64,000 bases of DNA from Microcoleus sp. AS-A8. Lineage in GTDB: Bacteria > Cyanobacteriota > Cyanobacteriia > Cyanobacteriales > Coleofasciculaceae. A model generated the notes under the pieces. That model searched no databases, was not told the origin of the DNA, and was given only the letters and a program-made list of their open reading frames with translations. A program made the translations under genes and the position numbers. This document shows, piece by piece, positions 41,501 through 51,517 of this stretch (positions are counted from its first letter, which is position 1; each line of letters opens with the position of its first letter). Location of the stretch: assembly GCA_039962225.1 (NCBI GenBank), contig JAMPKV010000007.1:248001-312000 (forward strand), read 5' to 3'.

Positions 41501-42058
41501 ATGATTTCTAGTAACGACTTTCGCCCTGGTGTCACGATTGAGTTAGATGGGTCTGTATGGCGGGTAGTGGAGTTTCTCCACGTCAAGCCTGGGAAGGGTT
41601 CCGCCTTTGTGCGTACAAAACTGAAAAACGTGCAAAGTGGAAGTGTTGTTGAGAAAACCTTCCGCGCTGGAGAAACGGTACCCCAAGCCAATCTGGAAAA
41701 GCGCACAATGCAGCATACCTACAAAGAAGCTGACCAGTTTGTCTTCATGGATATGGAAACCTATGAGGAAAGCAGTCTGAATTCGTCTCAGATTGGCGAA
41801 CGCGTCAAGTATCTCAATGAAGGGATGGAGGTTAATGTTGTGACTTGGGGTGATCAAGTTCTGGAAGTAGAACTTCCCAACTCGGTCGTGTTAGAAGTTG
41901 TGGATACCGACCCCGGTGTCAAAGGCGATACCGCAACTGGTGGTACGAAACCCGCGATCGTTTCAACCGGTGCTCAGGTCATGGTTCCTCTGTTTATTTC
42001 GATCGGAGAGCGGATTAAAATCGACACCCGTAACGATTCCTACTTGGGTCGCGAATAA
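41501..42058 (+). CDS. efp: Translation elongation factor P
   Basis: 185 residues with three beta-barrel domains: [40 protein letters not shown] (modification loop with the Lys between conserved Gly), central [17 protein letters not shown], and C-terminal [29 protein letters not shown]. Relieves ribosome stalling at polyproline. It precedes accB, as in many cyanobacteria. Confidence 0.97.
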   Translation: MISSNDFRPGVTIELDGSVWRVVEFLHVKPGKGSAFVRTKLKNVQSGSVVEKTFRAGETVPQANLEKRTMQHTYKEADQFVFMDMETYEESSLNSSQIGERVKYLNEGMEVNVVTWGDQVLEVELPNSVVLEVVDTDPGVKGDTATGGTKPAIVSTGAQVMVPLFISIGERIKIDTRNDSYLGRE

Positions 42059-42293
42059 TCGGTTTTGACCAGGCAAGAAGCATCGGGGTGGGTTGAAAGT
42101 TGGCAAGTCTTAGGGTTGAATGTTGACCCGTTGCAAGTTGACCGTTAATTAAAGATAACCTTTAACCTTCTTTCCCGACGCGACGCTTGAACACATGCTC
42201 CGAAAGGGCTTATGCTGTGCCATACAACCTTTTAACCCTCAATCCTTCCTTCAACCTTCAAGCTGTTTCTCGCCCCTAGCTCCTGATTTAGTT

Positions 42294-42830
42294 GTGACAT
42301 TAGACTTTAATCAACTTCGCGAATTGCTCACCGCGATCGCACAAACCGATATTGCGGAATTGACCTTAAAAAGTGCTGACTTTGAACTGACAGTGCGTAA
42401 AGGCATTCCGATGGCTACGAGTGTTGCCCCATCTCTAAGTAGCCCTGGCGGCAACACAATTTCGGGATTGGTCAATGCCTCTACCCCAATGGCAACCCTG
42501 CCGACTTCATTGACTCCTGTCCCGGCAACCGCCACTACTGAGACGGCACCAGCACCGCCCGTGGCGACTCCTCCAACCGTAGATCCCAAATGGGTAGACG
42601 TTAAGTCTCCTATGGTGGGGACATTTTACCGATCACCCGCTCCAGATGAACCGCCTTTTGTGGAATTGAGCGATCGCATCCGCACGGGACAGACAATTTG
42701 CATCATCGAAGCGATGAAGCTCATGAATGAAATTGAAGCCGAAGTCTCAGGACAGGTCATGGAAATTCTGGTGCAGAATGGAGAAGCTGTGGAATACGAT
42801 CAGCCATTGATGCGGATTAATCCAGGTTAA
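42294..42830 (+). CDS. accB: Biotin carboxyl carrier protein of acetyl-CoA carboxylase
   Basis: About 178 residues if started at GTG 42294, where the conserved N-terminus [36 protein letters not shown] begins; an ATG frame to 42195 is less likely. A Pro/Ala/Thr linker precedes the biotinyl domain with [12 protein letters not shown] (biotinylated Lys in EAMKLM). Carries CO2 in fatty-acid synthesis. Follows efp. Confidence 0.94.
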   Translation: MTLDFNQLRELLTAIAQTDIAELTLKSADFELTVRKGIPMATSVAPSLSSPGGNTISGLVNASTPMATLPTSLTPVPATATTETAPAPPVATPPTVDPKWVDVKSPMVGTFYRSPAPDEPPFVELSDRIRTGQTICIIEAMKLMNEIEAEVSGQVMEILVQNGEAVEYDQPLMRINPG

Positions 42831-42964
42831 GACTCCTCCTGTTTCGCCTGCGTGGGCTTTCTTAAGCGATTTCTGTAAGAATTCCTTGAAGATTACTCCA
42901 TTGTTATCAATAGACTAACGATAGCTGGTAAAATTTGGGGATCACTTAGTTCGGGATAGTAGGG

Positions 42965-43318
42965 ATGCCCACAGCGAACACTGTACCACAAGAAGTAGTA
43001 CAACAAGTTGCTGAATATTTTAGTATCTTGAGTGAGCCAATGCGACTGCGAATTTTAAATTTGCTCCGCGAAGGCGAAAAATGTGTACAAGAGCTAGTAG
43101 AGGCAACAGCCACGAGTCAGGCGAATGTATCCAAACACCTCAAGGTGATGCTGCAAGCCGGTATCCTCAGTCGTCGATCTGAAGGAACATCAGCTTACTA
43201 CAAAGTAGAAGACGAGCTAATTTTTGAGCTTTGTAATTTGGTTTGCGATCGCCTCGCCACACGAATTGAACAGCAAGCCCGTCATTTCCGGGACTTCAGC
43301 CTCACCAATAAGGAGTGA
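42965..43318 (+). CDS. ArsR-family transcriptional regulator
   Basis: 117 residues. Winged helix with SEPMRLRILNLLREGEKCVQELVEATATSQANVSKHLKVMLQAGILSRRSEGTSAYYKV. One Cys before the recognition region (EKCVQEL) and one near the C-terminus (ELCNLVCDR) could sense metal or redox, but the canonical ELCVCDL metal motif is absent. No adjacent target gene is obvious. Confidence 0.9.
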   Translation: MPTANTVPQEVVQQVAEYFSILSEPMRLRILNLLREGEKCVQELVEATATSQANVSKHLKVMLQAGILSRRSEGTSAYYKVEDELIFELCNLVCDRLATRIEQQARHFRDFSLTNKE

Positions 43319-43444
43319 CCTAAACTTCCCCTAGCTGATCAATTCAGGAAATAACTTTCTTGCACGGGTCGATGGTACAAAGATGAGTGGGAGAGCGAAA
43401 ACCCTCCTAACCCCTAATCCCTCGTTGTCAGAGCTAGAAAAACG

Positions 43445-44122
43445 CTATAGATTAAAGTTTTGCTCGAAGGTTTCGCGAGTGATCGGCTGATCCAGCATTA
43501 ACCCCTCTCCCCCTAAAACTTCTAGTGGCTTCCCTTCTACAGAAATCCAGACTTTAGCTGATGGCTCTAAAGTACTAGCGGTGTAGATAACCTGCGCTAC
43601 CCGACCCGTCATGGAGGCACTGCCGCCACCATCGGTAAATTCCTTGGACAAATCTACATGAACACCGTCAGGTTTGGAAGTGACCTTTCTCAGCGTTGTT
43701 CCTTGAGGAATTGTTGTAGCGAAAGCTGGGTCAGTCGGCCCTGCTAATAAGCTGTTGAATGCGCTTTCTAAAAGTTCACCAGGTTTGCCGGTACTTTTGA
43801 GTGAGACCGGACTAGGAACGACCTGTACTTTGTTATTGACATTATTGACCCAATAAACCTTAACGGTTTCCCCTTGCACGGACTCGACAGGCTTATTCGG
43901 TCTTGAGCCTAAGGGCTTCGCAGGCTGGGGCTGTACTGATGTGGAGGGCTGGGCAGGCTGAGACGGTACAGATGCAATTGGTGATGGTGTCGTTGTCGTG
44001 GAAGACTCACTAGAATTCGAGTTTTCCCCCGGTGAACATCCTCCTACGGCTACGAGTACAGCAGAAATACCAGCGATCACACATAAAACAGGAATGCGAC
44101 GAACATTATATTGGTCTTGCAT
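43445..44122 (-). CDS. GerMN-domain lipoprotein
   Basis: 225 residues. Lipoprotein signal with lipobox AVGGCS (Cys about 29), a Ser/Pro/Thr linker, and a C-terminal GerMN (sporulation/germination-like) domain (VKVYWVNNVNNKVQVVPSPV...LLESAFNSLLAGP...VHVDLSKEFTDGGGSASMTGRVAQVIYTAS). Probably a periplasmic or outer-membrane-attached protein. Function unknown in cyanobacteria. Confidence 0.88.
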   Translation of the reverse strand: MQDQYNVRRIPVLCVIAGISAVLVAVGGCSPGENSNSSESSTTTTPSPIASVPSQPAQPSTSVQPQPAKPLGSRPNKPVESVQGETVKVYWVNNVNNKVQVVPSPVSLKSTGKPGELLESAFNSLLAGPTDPAFATTIPQGTTLRKVTSKPDGVHVDLSKEFTDGGGSASMTGRVAQVIYTASTLEPSAKVWISVEGKPLEVLGGEGLMLDQPITRETFEQNFNL

Positions 44123-44223
44123 TGTAAATAGTTCCTCACAACTTTGACTTTATTTGACAAACTGAGCTAAATTTTTTCTGGGGGCTTTGATATAATTGAT
44201 ATAATTGAATCAAAGAGGTGATA

Positions 44224-44379
44224 GTGAGACATTCGCTCTTAGACAAGCTTTCCCGTGAATCTAGGGAAGCTTGGGAAGATATCATTACAACTCTCAGGCG
44301 AGGAAAGACCCCAAACCTGATTACTGAAAAACGTAAACAAGCGTTGCTAGAATTGGCAAAACTTTTAGAGGAACAATAG
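44224..44379 (+). CDS. Possible 51-residue protein upstream of the TnpB relic
   Basis: Frame from GTG 44224 to TAG 44377: charged and helical (RHSLLDKLSRESREAWEDIITTLRRGKTPNLITEKRKQALLELAKLLEEQ). It stops 6 nt before the ATG of the TnpB-like remnant. It may be a genuine small partner gene of the element. Confidence 0.4.
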   Translation: MRHSLLDKLSRESREAWEDIITTLRRGKTPNLITEKRKQALLELAKLLEEQ

Positions 44380-44385
44380 TCTTGC

Positions 44386-44803
44386 ATGGCATCCAAGCGT
44401 AACAAGAACTTGATCAAACGCACGGCAAGGATTTACCTGAATGATTTGAATCAGGGTAAATCCCAAATTGTGCGTCAGTTCTTGTATCAATGCCATCTCT
44501 CGCGTGTTTAACAGGCGGTTGTCCCATTGGCTGTATAGAACTTTGGTGCAGTTGTTGGAAAGAAAGTGTGAGGAAGAGGGGATTCAGCCGGTGGTGAAAG
44601 ACCCCTTCAAGACTTCGCAATTCTGCTCTGCCTGCAACAGATGGGACAGACGAAACCGAAAAGGCGATAGGTTCAAGTGTGTTCATTGCGGCTACCTTGC
44701 TCATGCTGACCACAATGCGGCTCACAATCTAGAACTTTTAGGTGTGGCGGGAGTTTATGGTCTCCGTTCCTACTTAAGTTCAAAATGTCAAACTTTTGGG
44801 TAA
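44386..44803 (+). pseudogene. Internally deleted TnpB-like transposon protein (IS200/IS605 or IS607 relic)
   Basis: Two fragments in different frames. 44386-44511 (MASKRNKNLIKRTARIYLNDLNQ...) looks like an intact N-terminus and runs into a stop. From about 44507 a second frame encodes the TnpB C-terminus: NRRLSHWLYRTLVQLLERKCEEEGI, then a zinc ribbon CSACNRWDRRNRKGDRFKCVHCG and AHADHNAAHNLELLG. A large central part carrying most of RuvC is missing, so it cannot be an active nuclease. No tnpA was found. Confidence 0.85.
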
Positions 44804-44884
44804 CCATATCAAAAAACCTCCATGAAAATTAGACAGCATGGGCATACAGAGGTTTTAACAAATACGACACCTACACAAGATAAT

Positions 44885-45703
44885 TTATGGACGACGCTCC
44901 CCTGATATAGAGGCAGACGACTGGTTGGAGGCATCAACTCGGACAAACGCTGCGACTTGTAGTTCATCAGTATCTACCTTCCATTGTAAGACTCGTGCTG
45001 TAATCCCGGCCTCTTCCAGGGTGCGGAGATCGAATCGTCTACCGATACCCTCAGAAAACCCTGCAATTAATATCGGTGAGAGCGATTGCCCGTTAAGAGT
45101 AACGGCTGGTTCCATGAGTTTTAAGCTGTGTCCGGCGGTAAAACTCAGTCCTGACTCCACCATCAGCGCGGTTGTTTCAGCATCTTTTTGGCGCAACTCG
45201 ACCTGAAAACGGATGCGGTTGTTGCCCAAAAAATCCATCCGGGGATTGAGAACCTCATAAGCCTCCGGTGAACCTCCCAAAAAGCGACTACCTAGAACCC
45301 GTAATCGAGCCATCACAGCAGGTGACTGCAAAGCCTTGTTGATATCTGCCTCGGTAAGAGCTAAACGTACCCCCGCTTGTGCCGGTTGCCGTAGCGCTGC
45401 CTTGGGTGACCTCTGCCCTCCCTGCCTGAGACGTTGTAAATCCACATTTAGGGGGTCTGTTTCTATTTCCAAGGCCCCAATGCGAATATCCGGAGTGAGC
45501 CATAATCCTCGCCCAGCAATTCGCACTCGCTCCACTTTTCCTTGCACAAGCTGATAGCTAGGAGCATTGTCAACACGGACTTGCAATTGCTCTACCTTAT
45601 TTAATCGAGAGCGGAGATTCTTCGCAATAATTTTATCCGTTACTATGCCGATTGGGGAGACAAGTGCAAGTAAGCCAGAGAGTAGGATGGTTAAAAATTC
45701 CAT
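44885..45703 (-). CDS. DUF2993 (LmeA-like) lipid-binding protein
   Basis: 272 residues. One N-terminal hydrophobic segment (LTILLSGLLALVSPIGIVTDKII) and a DUF2993 beta-rich domain (VRVDNAPSYQLVQGKVERVRIAGRGLWLTPDIRIGALEIETDPLNVDL...). LmeA family members are periplasmic phospholipid-binding proteins; conserved across cyanobacteria. It lies 6 bp after the 45710 gene on the same strand, so probably one operon. Confidence 0.88.
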   Translation of the reverse strand: MEFLTILLSGLLALVSPIGIVTDKIIAKNLRSRLNKVEQLQVRVDNAPSYQLVQGKVERVRIAGRGLWLTPDIRIGALEIETDPLNVDLQRLRQGGQRSPKAALRQPAQAGVRLALTEADINKALQSPAVMARLRVLGSRFLGGSPEAYEVLNPRMDFLGNNRIRFQVELRQKDAETTALMVESGLSFTAGHSLKLMEPAVTLNGQSLSPILIAGFSEGIGRRFDLRTLEEAGITARVLQWKVDTDELQVAAFVRVDASNQSSASISGERRP

Positions 45704-45709
45704 ATTAAA

Positions 45710-46681
45710 TTATTGTTTATAAATCAATAAATCCGTGATTAAAGGTAAATGGTCGGAACCAACCTGACGACCCGTGCGAATCTTTAAGACTTTAATATCT
45801 TCACCTACTAAACAATGGTCGATGGGAATAGATAGTAATGGAGAGTAAGTCGGCCATGTGGGTAAAATGCCAAAACCCCTTCGTGCGTTGCGTAGCCCAG
45901 CCTTGCTGACAAAGCGCTTATAATAGGGAGACCACATTGTTATATTCAAATCTCCAACCACCAAAGAATTTTTTTTATTTGCAACCTGAACGGCAATTGC
46001 ATCCAGTTGGCTGTTTCGTTCCTCAAAAAAAGGCTTTCCAGTTGCCATAGAAGGATGGGAAGCGACCATTGAAATCATGTTTCCTGGAATCGTGACATCC
46101 GCCAAGACACTTCTTCTACCCTTTCCTAAGGACTTAACGGATTTGTTTTCCAGAGGTAGCTTGCTATAAATGGCTGTCCCATCTACCTCCTCCTCTTGGT
46201 GAGCTATGGAGTAGGGAAGAATATCTTGTAAAACTTCTAATTTTTTAGCTCCCGTCTTGCCGACTTCCAGGAAAACTGCAATATCAGGCTTTTCTTCCCT
46301 AACTAGAGAAATGACTTTAGCATAGTCATTATGATATTTATCAACATTGGACTGTAAAATTCTGATTTTTTGTCCCTGTATATTATTTGCACTACCAAAT
46401 GACTGAGGAAGATACCAAGGCGCAATGTCATATAGGTTAATGAGGAGACAGAATAAACTTAAACCTAATCCTAAGCTATGGCGCGTGAGCAAAAAGAAAA
46501 AGAAGGGACAAAAGCTAACTATTAAATATTGCAGTTTGAAATGAGAAGTCAGTTCTAGGTAATTATTAAATAATCCAAAGTATCCTGCCAGAGAAACTAG
46601 AGTTAATAAAGCTGTTCCGAGTAAAAATATTCCGTCAAAGACAGATTTAAAGATAGGTCGCCATTTAAGAAGATTAGGCAT
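45710..46681 (-). CDS. Membrane endonuclease/exonuclease/phosphatase-family protein
   Basis: 323 residues. Three N-terminal membrane helices (about 14-35, 45-62, 66-88), then an EEP catalytic domain: ILQSNVDKYHNDYAKVISLVREEKPDIAVFLEVG, VVASHPSM, VVGDLNITMWS (catalytic Asp-x-Asn) and GSDHLPLITDL (Asp-His). An extracytoplasmic nuclease or phosphodiesterase by family; substrate unknown. Confidence 0.9.
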   Translation of the reverse strand: MPNLLKWRPIFKSVFDGIFLLGTALLTLVSLAGYFGLFNNYLELTSHFKLQYLIVSFCPFFFFLLTRHSLGLGLSLFCLLINLYDIAPWYLPQSFGSANNIQGQKIRILQSNVDKYHNDYAKVISLVREEKPDIAVFLEVGKTGAKKLEVLQDILPYSIAHQEEEVDGTAIYSKLPLENKSVKSLGKGRRSVLADVTIPGNMISMVASHPSMATGKPFFEERNSQLDAIAVQVANKKNSLVVGDLNITMWSPYYKRFVSKAGLRNARRGFGILPTWPTYSPLLSIPIDHCLVGEDIKVLKIRTGRQVGSDHLPLITDLLIYKQ

Positions 46682-46697
46682 AATTCTCCATACTTGT

Positions 46698-46722
46698 AAG
46701 GTGCGTTGTTAACGCACCCTAC
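46698..46722. repeat. Palindrome, TAGGGTGCGT family, copy 2
   Basis: AAGGTGCGTT-GTT-AACGCACCCT, an imperfect copy of the palindrome at 10628-10651, in the proS-to-EEP intergenic gap. Confidence 0.65.
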
Positions 46723-46731
46723 TACTAATAA

Positions 46732-48537
46732 TTATTGCAAAGCAGCGTTAATCCAGTCTTTTAAGGTTGATACCACTTTATCCAGGGGAATATCCTGGGA
46801 TTTTTTGGTGGCTCGTTCGACAACTTCTAATTTACCGTCTTTGAGCGATCGCCCCGTTACAATCCGGTAGGGAATCCCAATTAAATCAGCGTCTTTGAAC
46901 TTCACACCGGCGCGTTCGTCGCGGTCATCGAGTAGAGTTTCGATACCTGCTTGATTGAGTTCGGTGTAGAGTTTTTCTGCTGCCTCCATCTGCGCGGCAT
47001 CTCCCACGTTGGGAACGGTGACGATCGCATGGTAAGGTGCGATCGCAACGGGCCAGATTATTCCATCTTTGTCATAAGACTGCTCTACTGCTGCCTGAGC
47101 TAATCGCGACACGCCGACGCCGTAACATCCCATAAGTAGGGGAAGTTCTTCGCCTGACTCACTGGTGTAGGTGGCACCCATCGCTTTAGAGTATTTTGTT
47201 CCTAATTGAAAGATGTGTCCTGCTTCGATGCCGCGTGCGCTTTGCAGAGTTTGGCTGGGGTTATGGATTGCGCGATCGCCTATTTTTGCCTTCCGTAAAT
47301 CGACCTCTAATTTAGGTAACTGGAATTGTTCGCCCCAGTTCGCCCCAACGACGTGATAGCCTGATTCGTTGGAACCTGTAACAAAGTTTTTTAGCTCAAC
47401 GACTGTCTTATCCACCAATCGCAAAAATACAGGCGCGACTTCTTTATTGGGGCTGATGTAATCGTCTGCAATATCTGGGGCAATGTAGCCCAAGGGTAGC
47501 GGTTTCGATGCCCATTTTTGTTGAGCTGCGGCATCGGGTACGGTGAGCGAGAGGAGGGTTTTCGCCTTGTACTGCTCTGCCTGTCTCACCAGCTCGTTGT
47601 TCAGCTTCACTTCATTAACATCTTGATCGCCTCGAATGCTCACTAGCACCAGTACCGTCATGCCATTGTCATAGACGGCTTGGTAGAGGACGTTTTTCAC
47701 TATTTGGGTCGGTGAGCATTTCAGGAATTGACAGAGGGAGTCAATGGTTGGGGTGTTGGGGGTTTCGCGTTTTTCGTAGGTGGTAAAGGGTGAGGGTTCG
47801 GCAACGTCGGGCAAGGATACTGCTTTTTCTACGTTGGCAGAGTACTGACCATCTTCGGTGTAGAGAACCTCATCTTCTCCCGCTTCTGCCAAAATCATGA
47901 ACTCGGTGGAACCCGAACCGCCGATTGCCCCGGAGTCTGCTTCTACGGGTCGGAATTTCAGACCAGAGCGACGCATCATGTTGCTGTACGCTTGGTACAT
48001 ATCCTGATAGGTCTTTTTCAGGCTCTCTTCATCGGTATGGAACGAGTAGCCGTCTTTCATGATGAATTCGCGACCGCGCATCAGTCCGAAGCGAGGGCGA
48101 ATTTCATCCCGGAATTTGGTTTGAATTTGGTACAGGTGCAGGGGGAGTTGGCGGTAGGAGCGAATCATGTCACGGGCAACGGTCGTGATCACTTCTTCAT
48201 GGGTTGGGCCGAGTGCCACTTCTCGCTCTTGCCGGTCTGTGAAGGCGAACATGATGCCTTCGGCTTTGGTGTAGGTATCCCAGCGTCCGGACTCTTTCCA
48301 CAATTCAGAGGGTTGCAACTGCGGCAGCAGACACTCTTGAGCACCTGTGGCATTCATCTCCTCGCGCACGATTTGGGAGACTTTTTGCAGTACGCGCCAC
48401 ATTAAGGGGAGATAGGCGTAAATCCCGCTACCGATGCGACGTATGTAGCCTGCGCGGAGTAGTAGTTTGTGACTGGGGATTTCCGCTTCTGCTGGGTCTT
48501 CCCGCAGGGTGACGAAAAGCATATTAGACAGTCGCAT
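46732..48537 (-). CDS. proS: Prolyl-tRNA synthetase
   Basis: 601 residues, bacterial-type class II enzyme. Motif 2 lies around [26 protein letters not shown]. The editing (INS) domain spans about 230-400, motif 3 is in [15 protein letters not shown], and the anticodon-binding domain is at the C-terminus. Charges tRNA-Pro, including the array's Pro(TGG) if that is expressed. Start ATG 48537. Confidence 0.97.
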   Translation of the reverse strand: MRLSNMLFVTLREDPAEAEIPSHKLLLRAGYIRRIGSGIYAYLPLMWRVLQKVSQIVREEMNATGAQECLLPQLQPSELWKESGRWDTYTKAEGIMFAFTDRQEREVALGPTHEEVITTVARDMIRSYRQLPLHLYQIQTKFRDEIRPRFGLMRGREFIMKDGYSFHTDEESLKKTYQDMYQAYSNMMRRSGLKFRPVEADSGAIGGSGSTEFMILAEAGEDEVLYTEDGQYSANVEKAVSLPDVAEPSPFTTYEKRETPNTPTIDSLCQFLKCSPTQIVKNVLYQAVYDNGMTVLVLVSIRGDQDVNEVKLNNELVRQAEQYKAKTLLSLTVPDAAAQQKWASKPLPLGYIAPDIADDYISPNKEVAPVFLRLVDKTVVELKNFVTGSNESGYHVVGANWGEQFQLPKLEVDLRKAKIGDRAIHNPSQTLQSARGIEAGHIFQLGTKYSKAMGATYTSESGEELPLLMGCYGVGVSRLAQAAVEQSYDKDGIIWPVAIAPYHAIVTVPNVGDAAQMEAAEKLYTELNQAGIETLLDDRDERAGVKFKDADLIGIPYRIVTGRSLKDGKLEVVERATKKSQDIPLDKVVSTLKDWINAALQ

Positions 48538-48727
48538 CGTATGTTCCCTTTCTCTTACTGGATTATCGCTATCCCAGTCTAGAACATCAGTTGCAACGCT
48601 TCAGCAGGGAAGTTGGGGAGGGTTAAGGTGTAGCGCTGTCAGAGTCACCTGGTAGTACATCTCCAGAATTTATACAACTGTGTTCGATTTATCCGGATTG
48701 GCAATACATCAAATGGTGTATGTAGCT

Positions 48728-48961
48728 ATGCCACGAATCCAACATCTAGATATAGAAAACCTCATTAGTGAAATCCGTCAGCGGTTAGAGCTAACTCAGG
48801 AGCAATTAGCCCACCAGTTGGGCGTTACTTGCTTAACGGTCAACCGTTGGGAAAATAGACACGCCAAACCGTCTCCGATGGCACTGAAACTTATTGAACT
48901 GAAGCTGAAGCAGATGGGTGAACGAGGTCAAGATCTGTTAGAGCGGTATTTTACCGAGTAG
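48728..48961 (+). CDS. XRE-family helix-turn-helix regulator
   Basis: About 77 residues from ATG 48728 (an ATG at 48713 is also possible). HTH_3 domain: ISEIRQRLELTQEQLAHQLGVTCLTVNRWENRHAKPSPMALKLIELKLKQMGERG. Likely a small DNA-binding regulator. No partner toxin or obvious target. Confidence 0.8.
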   Translation: MPRIQHLDIENLISEIRQRLELTQEQLAHQLGVTCLTVNRWENRHAKPSPMALKLIELKLKQMGERGQDLLERYFTE

Positions 48962-49037
48962 CGAAGCGCCATCAATTCCTTAATGCGAGGACACAACCAT
49001 GAGCCAAAATGCCAAAACCGTAGGAGGAGGTACAAGG

Positions 49038-49928
49038 ATGAAGAAGTTTAACTATACCAAATGGGGCTTAATAATTGCTATTGCTGGAGTTATTGTTACT
49101 GCGTTAACAGTACCAGAACTTAGGAGGGTTATCGGGCTTCAATCTGAGACACCTAAATCAGAATCACCTATAGTATCAAAGGCAGTGGTTGAACTCATTA
49201 CACAGACAGAAACAGGGGAAGCTTTAGACGGAGTACAAATTCGGTTTATCTCTCAAGGAGCACCTGAAGTTCAATACACCGATAATAATGGTTATGCTAA
49301 AGTTCAAATTCCCAGCCAAGGTGATGTGGTTGTCAACTTAAGCAAAAAAGGTTATCCGCCTCAAAACTTTATGATTAACTTAGAAAATGACCAAACTAGA
49401 ACTAGAATTGTAAGGTTTACACAATCAGGTGTACCAAATGTACAACCACTTGCTTCTGCGTCTCTGCTTCCTTCCCCAAGTAGTTCACCTTCCCCCTCAA
49501 CCTTACCTCCACAGAATTTATCGCAGGCAAATTCAGTTTCCCAACTAAGTTTTAAAAACGAAGAATTTCAATTTGATCTTCAAAAATGCCAGAGAAAACA
49601 GGGAATAGTAACTTGTGATTTTTTGTGGAAAAATATAGCAGATAAAAATAGAAATGTCGGCATAGGTAATGGCTCAAGCATACGTTCTCGCTGTTTTGAT
49701 TTTTCGGGTAATGAATACTTCCCCCAAGAAGTGCAGCTTGGAAAAAGCCAAGGCAAGGAAGCCTATATAAGCCTAATCCCTGGTATTGCTGTAAAAGCAA
49801 GTCTGCGCTTTGAACTACCGCAAGACATAACCAAGTTAGCAGTACTGGAAGTAAAATACGATAACGTCTCGGGTGGACAATTCCAATCTGCTGAATTCCG
49901 TAACGTTGACATCGTTGTATCCAACTAA
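49038..49928 (+). CDS. Membrane-anchored protein with a carboxypeptidase-regulatory-like domain
   Basis: 296 residues from ATG 49038, preceded by AGGAGG; an upstream ATG at 48999 is an alternative. One membrane helix (WGLIIAIAGVIVTALTV), then a beta-sandwich resembling a CarboxypepD_reg/PEGA-like domain (AVVELITQTETGEALDGVQIRFISQGAPEVQYTDNNGYAKVQI...). A Ser/Pro linker and a second beta-rich domain follow (FQFDLQKCQRKQGIVTCDFLWKNIADKNRNVGI). Probably periplasmic. Role unknown. Confidence 0.65.
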   Translation: MKKFNYTKWGLIIAIAGVIVTALTVPELRRVIGLQSETPKSESPIVSKAVVELITQTETGEALDGVQIRFISQGAPEVQYTDNNGYAKVQIPSQGDVVVNLSKKGYPPQNFMINLENDQTRTRIVRFTQSGVPNVQPLASASLLPSPSSSPSPSTLPPQNLSQANSVSQLSFKNEEFQFDLQKCQRKQGIVTCDFLWKNIADKNRNVGIGNGSSIRSRCFDFSGNEYFPQEVQLGKSQGKEAYISLIPGIAVKASLRFELPQDITKLAVLEVKYDNVSGGQFQSAEFRNVDIVVSN

Positions 49929-50079
49929 AACTCACCGTGGCTCTTGGTAAACAGCTTCGGTTGCTGACATTCTCATCAGTACGCCGAGTACGATCGCACA
50001 CAAAGCCTTCCTCACCTTTCTAGCTGTGTCGTGTAAGGCAAGGGTGATGTGAACAGCAGGTGCGATCGCCTCTCTTCCC

Positions 50080-50547
50080 CTAAGTCACCACATCAGCATC
50101 AAAAACAACCTCGAACTCAGCCGCAGGCATCCACTTCCCAAGAAAGCGCTTATGATTTTCCGCTTCTATGCGGCTGTAGAAGCGACCAACCGTATAGTGT
50201 TGAGCATTCGGCAACAACCTAACCAGTGTCCAGGGATAATTCTTTTGATTCCAGAAGCTTTGCGTCGGAAGTGGGGATGGTTCTGCTATTCGACCACAAC
50301 CCCGATGCTGCAAAATAGAGTGAATCTGAGCTAAAAGTTGCGCTCTCTCTGGTGCCTCATCATTCGGTAATAAGCTCCATTCACGCACTGGCGCTGGTAG
50401 CCAAGTCAAGCTGTAAGAAACTGAGCCTTTGCAAAGATGCCAAGACAAGCGGCGCGGTTGTTTGCGGCAGTTGAACCCATCGGCTCGTAAAGACGCAACA
50501 ACTCTGTCGCCCTCAGCTTGGAGGCGAAGCCATTCGGAGTGTTTCAT
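50080..50547 (-). CDS. Hypothetical protein, tail duplicated elsewhere in the window
   Basis: 155 residues, Trp/Arg-rich, no membrane segments and no named domain (HSEWLRLQAEGDRVVASLRADGFNCRKQPRRLSWHLCKG...). Its C-terminal coding end (50087-50153) is partly duplicated at 52546-52606. Start ATG 50547. Confidence 0.6.
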   Translation of the reverse strand: MKHSEWLRLQAEGDRVVASLRADGFNCRKQPRRLSWHLCKGSVSYSLTWLPAPVREWSLLPNDEAPERAQLLAQIHSILQHRGCGRIAEPSPLPTQSFWNQKNYPWTLVRLLPNAQHYTVGRFYSRIEAENHKRFLGKWMPAAEFEVVFDADVVT

Positions 50548-50977
50548 TGTATGATTTTGGTGATTGTTTTTTTAGAAAGGGCGATCTGCGACAATTGCGA
50601 AAATGCGATAAATGCAAAAATGCGATCGCCCGTTATTTCATGGAAGATTTCAAACAGTACACACGAATAATTTCTGGTTAATCGTCTACGCATCACCTCC
50701 TTAGTCCACTCATCCGCAAGCGAGTCAGCAAGGGAATTAATTCCCTTGCTAACAGCGAAAGTCCTCTAAAGAGGACTAAATGCTGATTGCACAAGGATTT
50801 CAGTCCACTTAAGTGGACTTGATCTATGAGCCAAGAGTTTAAACTCTTGGCGGACTGGCTTCGTGTGAGAAACTACCCATAGAGAGACAGGGAAACAGGA
50901 AGTATGGGGACTTCCCAAAGTGTTTCCCCGTCCTTTTTGTTGTCTTCAACCGGAACAAGTGTCCGGTTATAGAGAGA
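50548..50977. other. Palindrome-rich intergenic region
   Basis: About 430 bp with no gene. It holds four perfect palindromes within 125 bp (50727-50850) and a GACACTTG/CCGG hairpin near 50950. May contain the promoter of the XRE gene at 50978. Confidence 0.6.
50727..50850. repeat. Cluster of four perfect palindromes
   Basis: 50727-50750 AGCAAGGGAATT and its complement (24 bp); 50760-50777 AGTCCTCTA palindrome (18 bp); 50802-50819 AGTCCACTT palindrome (18 bp); 50831-50850 CCAAGAGTTT palindrome (20 bp). All have no loop, unlike terminators. Confidence 0.85.
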
Positions 50978-51220
50978 ATGGTAAATGATAAAAACTCAAA
51001 TAGCAACCCTGAATTGGCAACTCTTAAACAGTTACGCGAACGACTGGGAATGACGCAGGAAGAATTAGCCACTCAGCTAGGAACAACAAGCAGAACAATT
51101 AGACGCCATGAAACAGGCGAAAGAGAAATTAGGTTTTCGCTTCCTCAAATCAAACGATTGATTGAGCTAATGCAAAGAGCAGGAATGTCCTCTGATGACT
51201 TACCCGACAACATCGACTGA
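50978..51220 (+). CDS. XRE-family helix-turn-helix protein
   Basis: 80 residues. HTH_3 fold: LKQLRERLGMTQEELATQLGTTSRTIRRHETGEREIRFSLPQIKRLIELMQRAGM. Small regulator, probably autoregulating. The upstream palindromes are candidate binding sites. Confidence 0.82.
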   Translation: MVNDKNSNSNPELATLKQLRERLGMTQEELATQLGTTSRTIRRHETGEREIRFSLPQIKRLIELMQRAGMSSDDLPDNID

Positions 51221-51517
51221 GGCGGCATCAGTTCATCCCAGTCTCAAGATTCGGTTGCAACAGCTCTCTCAGTGAGGCTGAGGGAGGGGATGCGTGAAGC
51301 GTAGCTATTCCGTTGGAATCGCGTTTGTTTGTGTGGGGAGTGCGATCGCGCACAATTACAGATAGTGCGTCTACATCATTGAGTCTAACTAATTAGCTTC
51401 ATTACCTAATACTTGAGTTTGATGGAAACTTTTTGGGATTGTAACTCTTAAATAATGACTTTTTTGTCTTCACCTGAATTCTAGGATTCAATTAGACACA
51501 CTATCTTACTGAACTCA

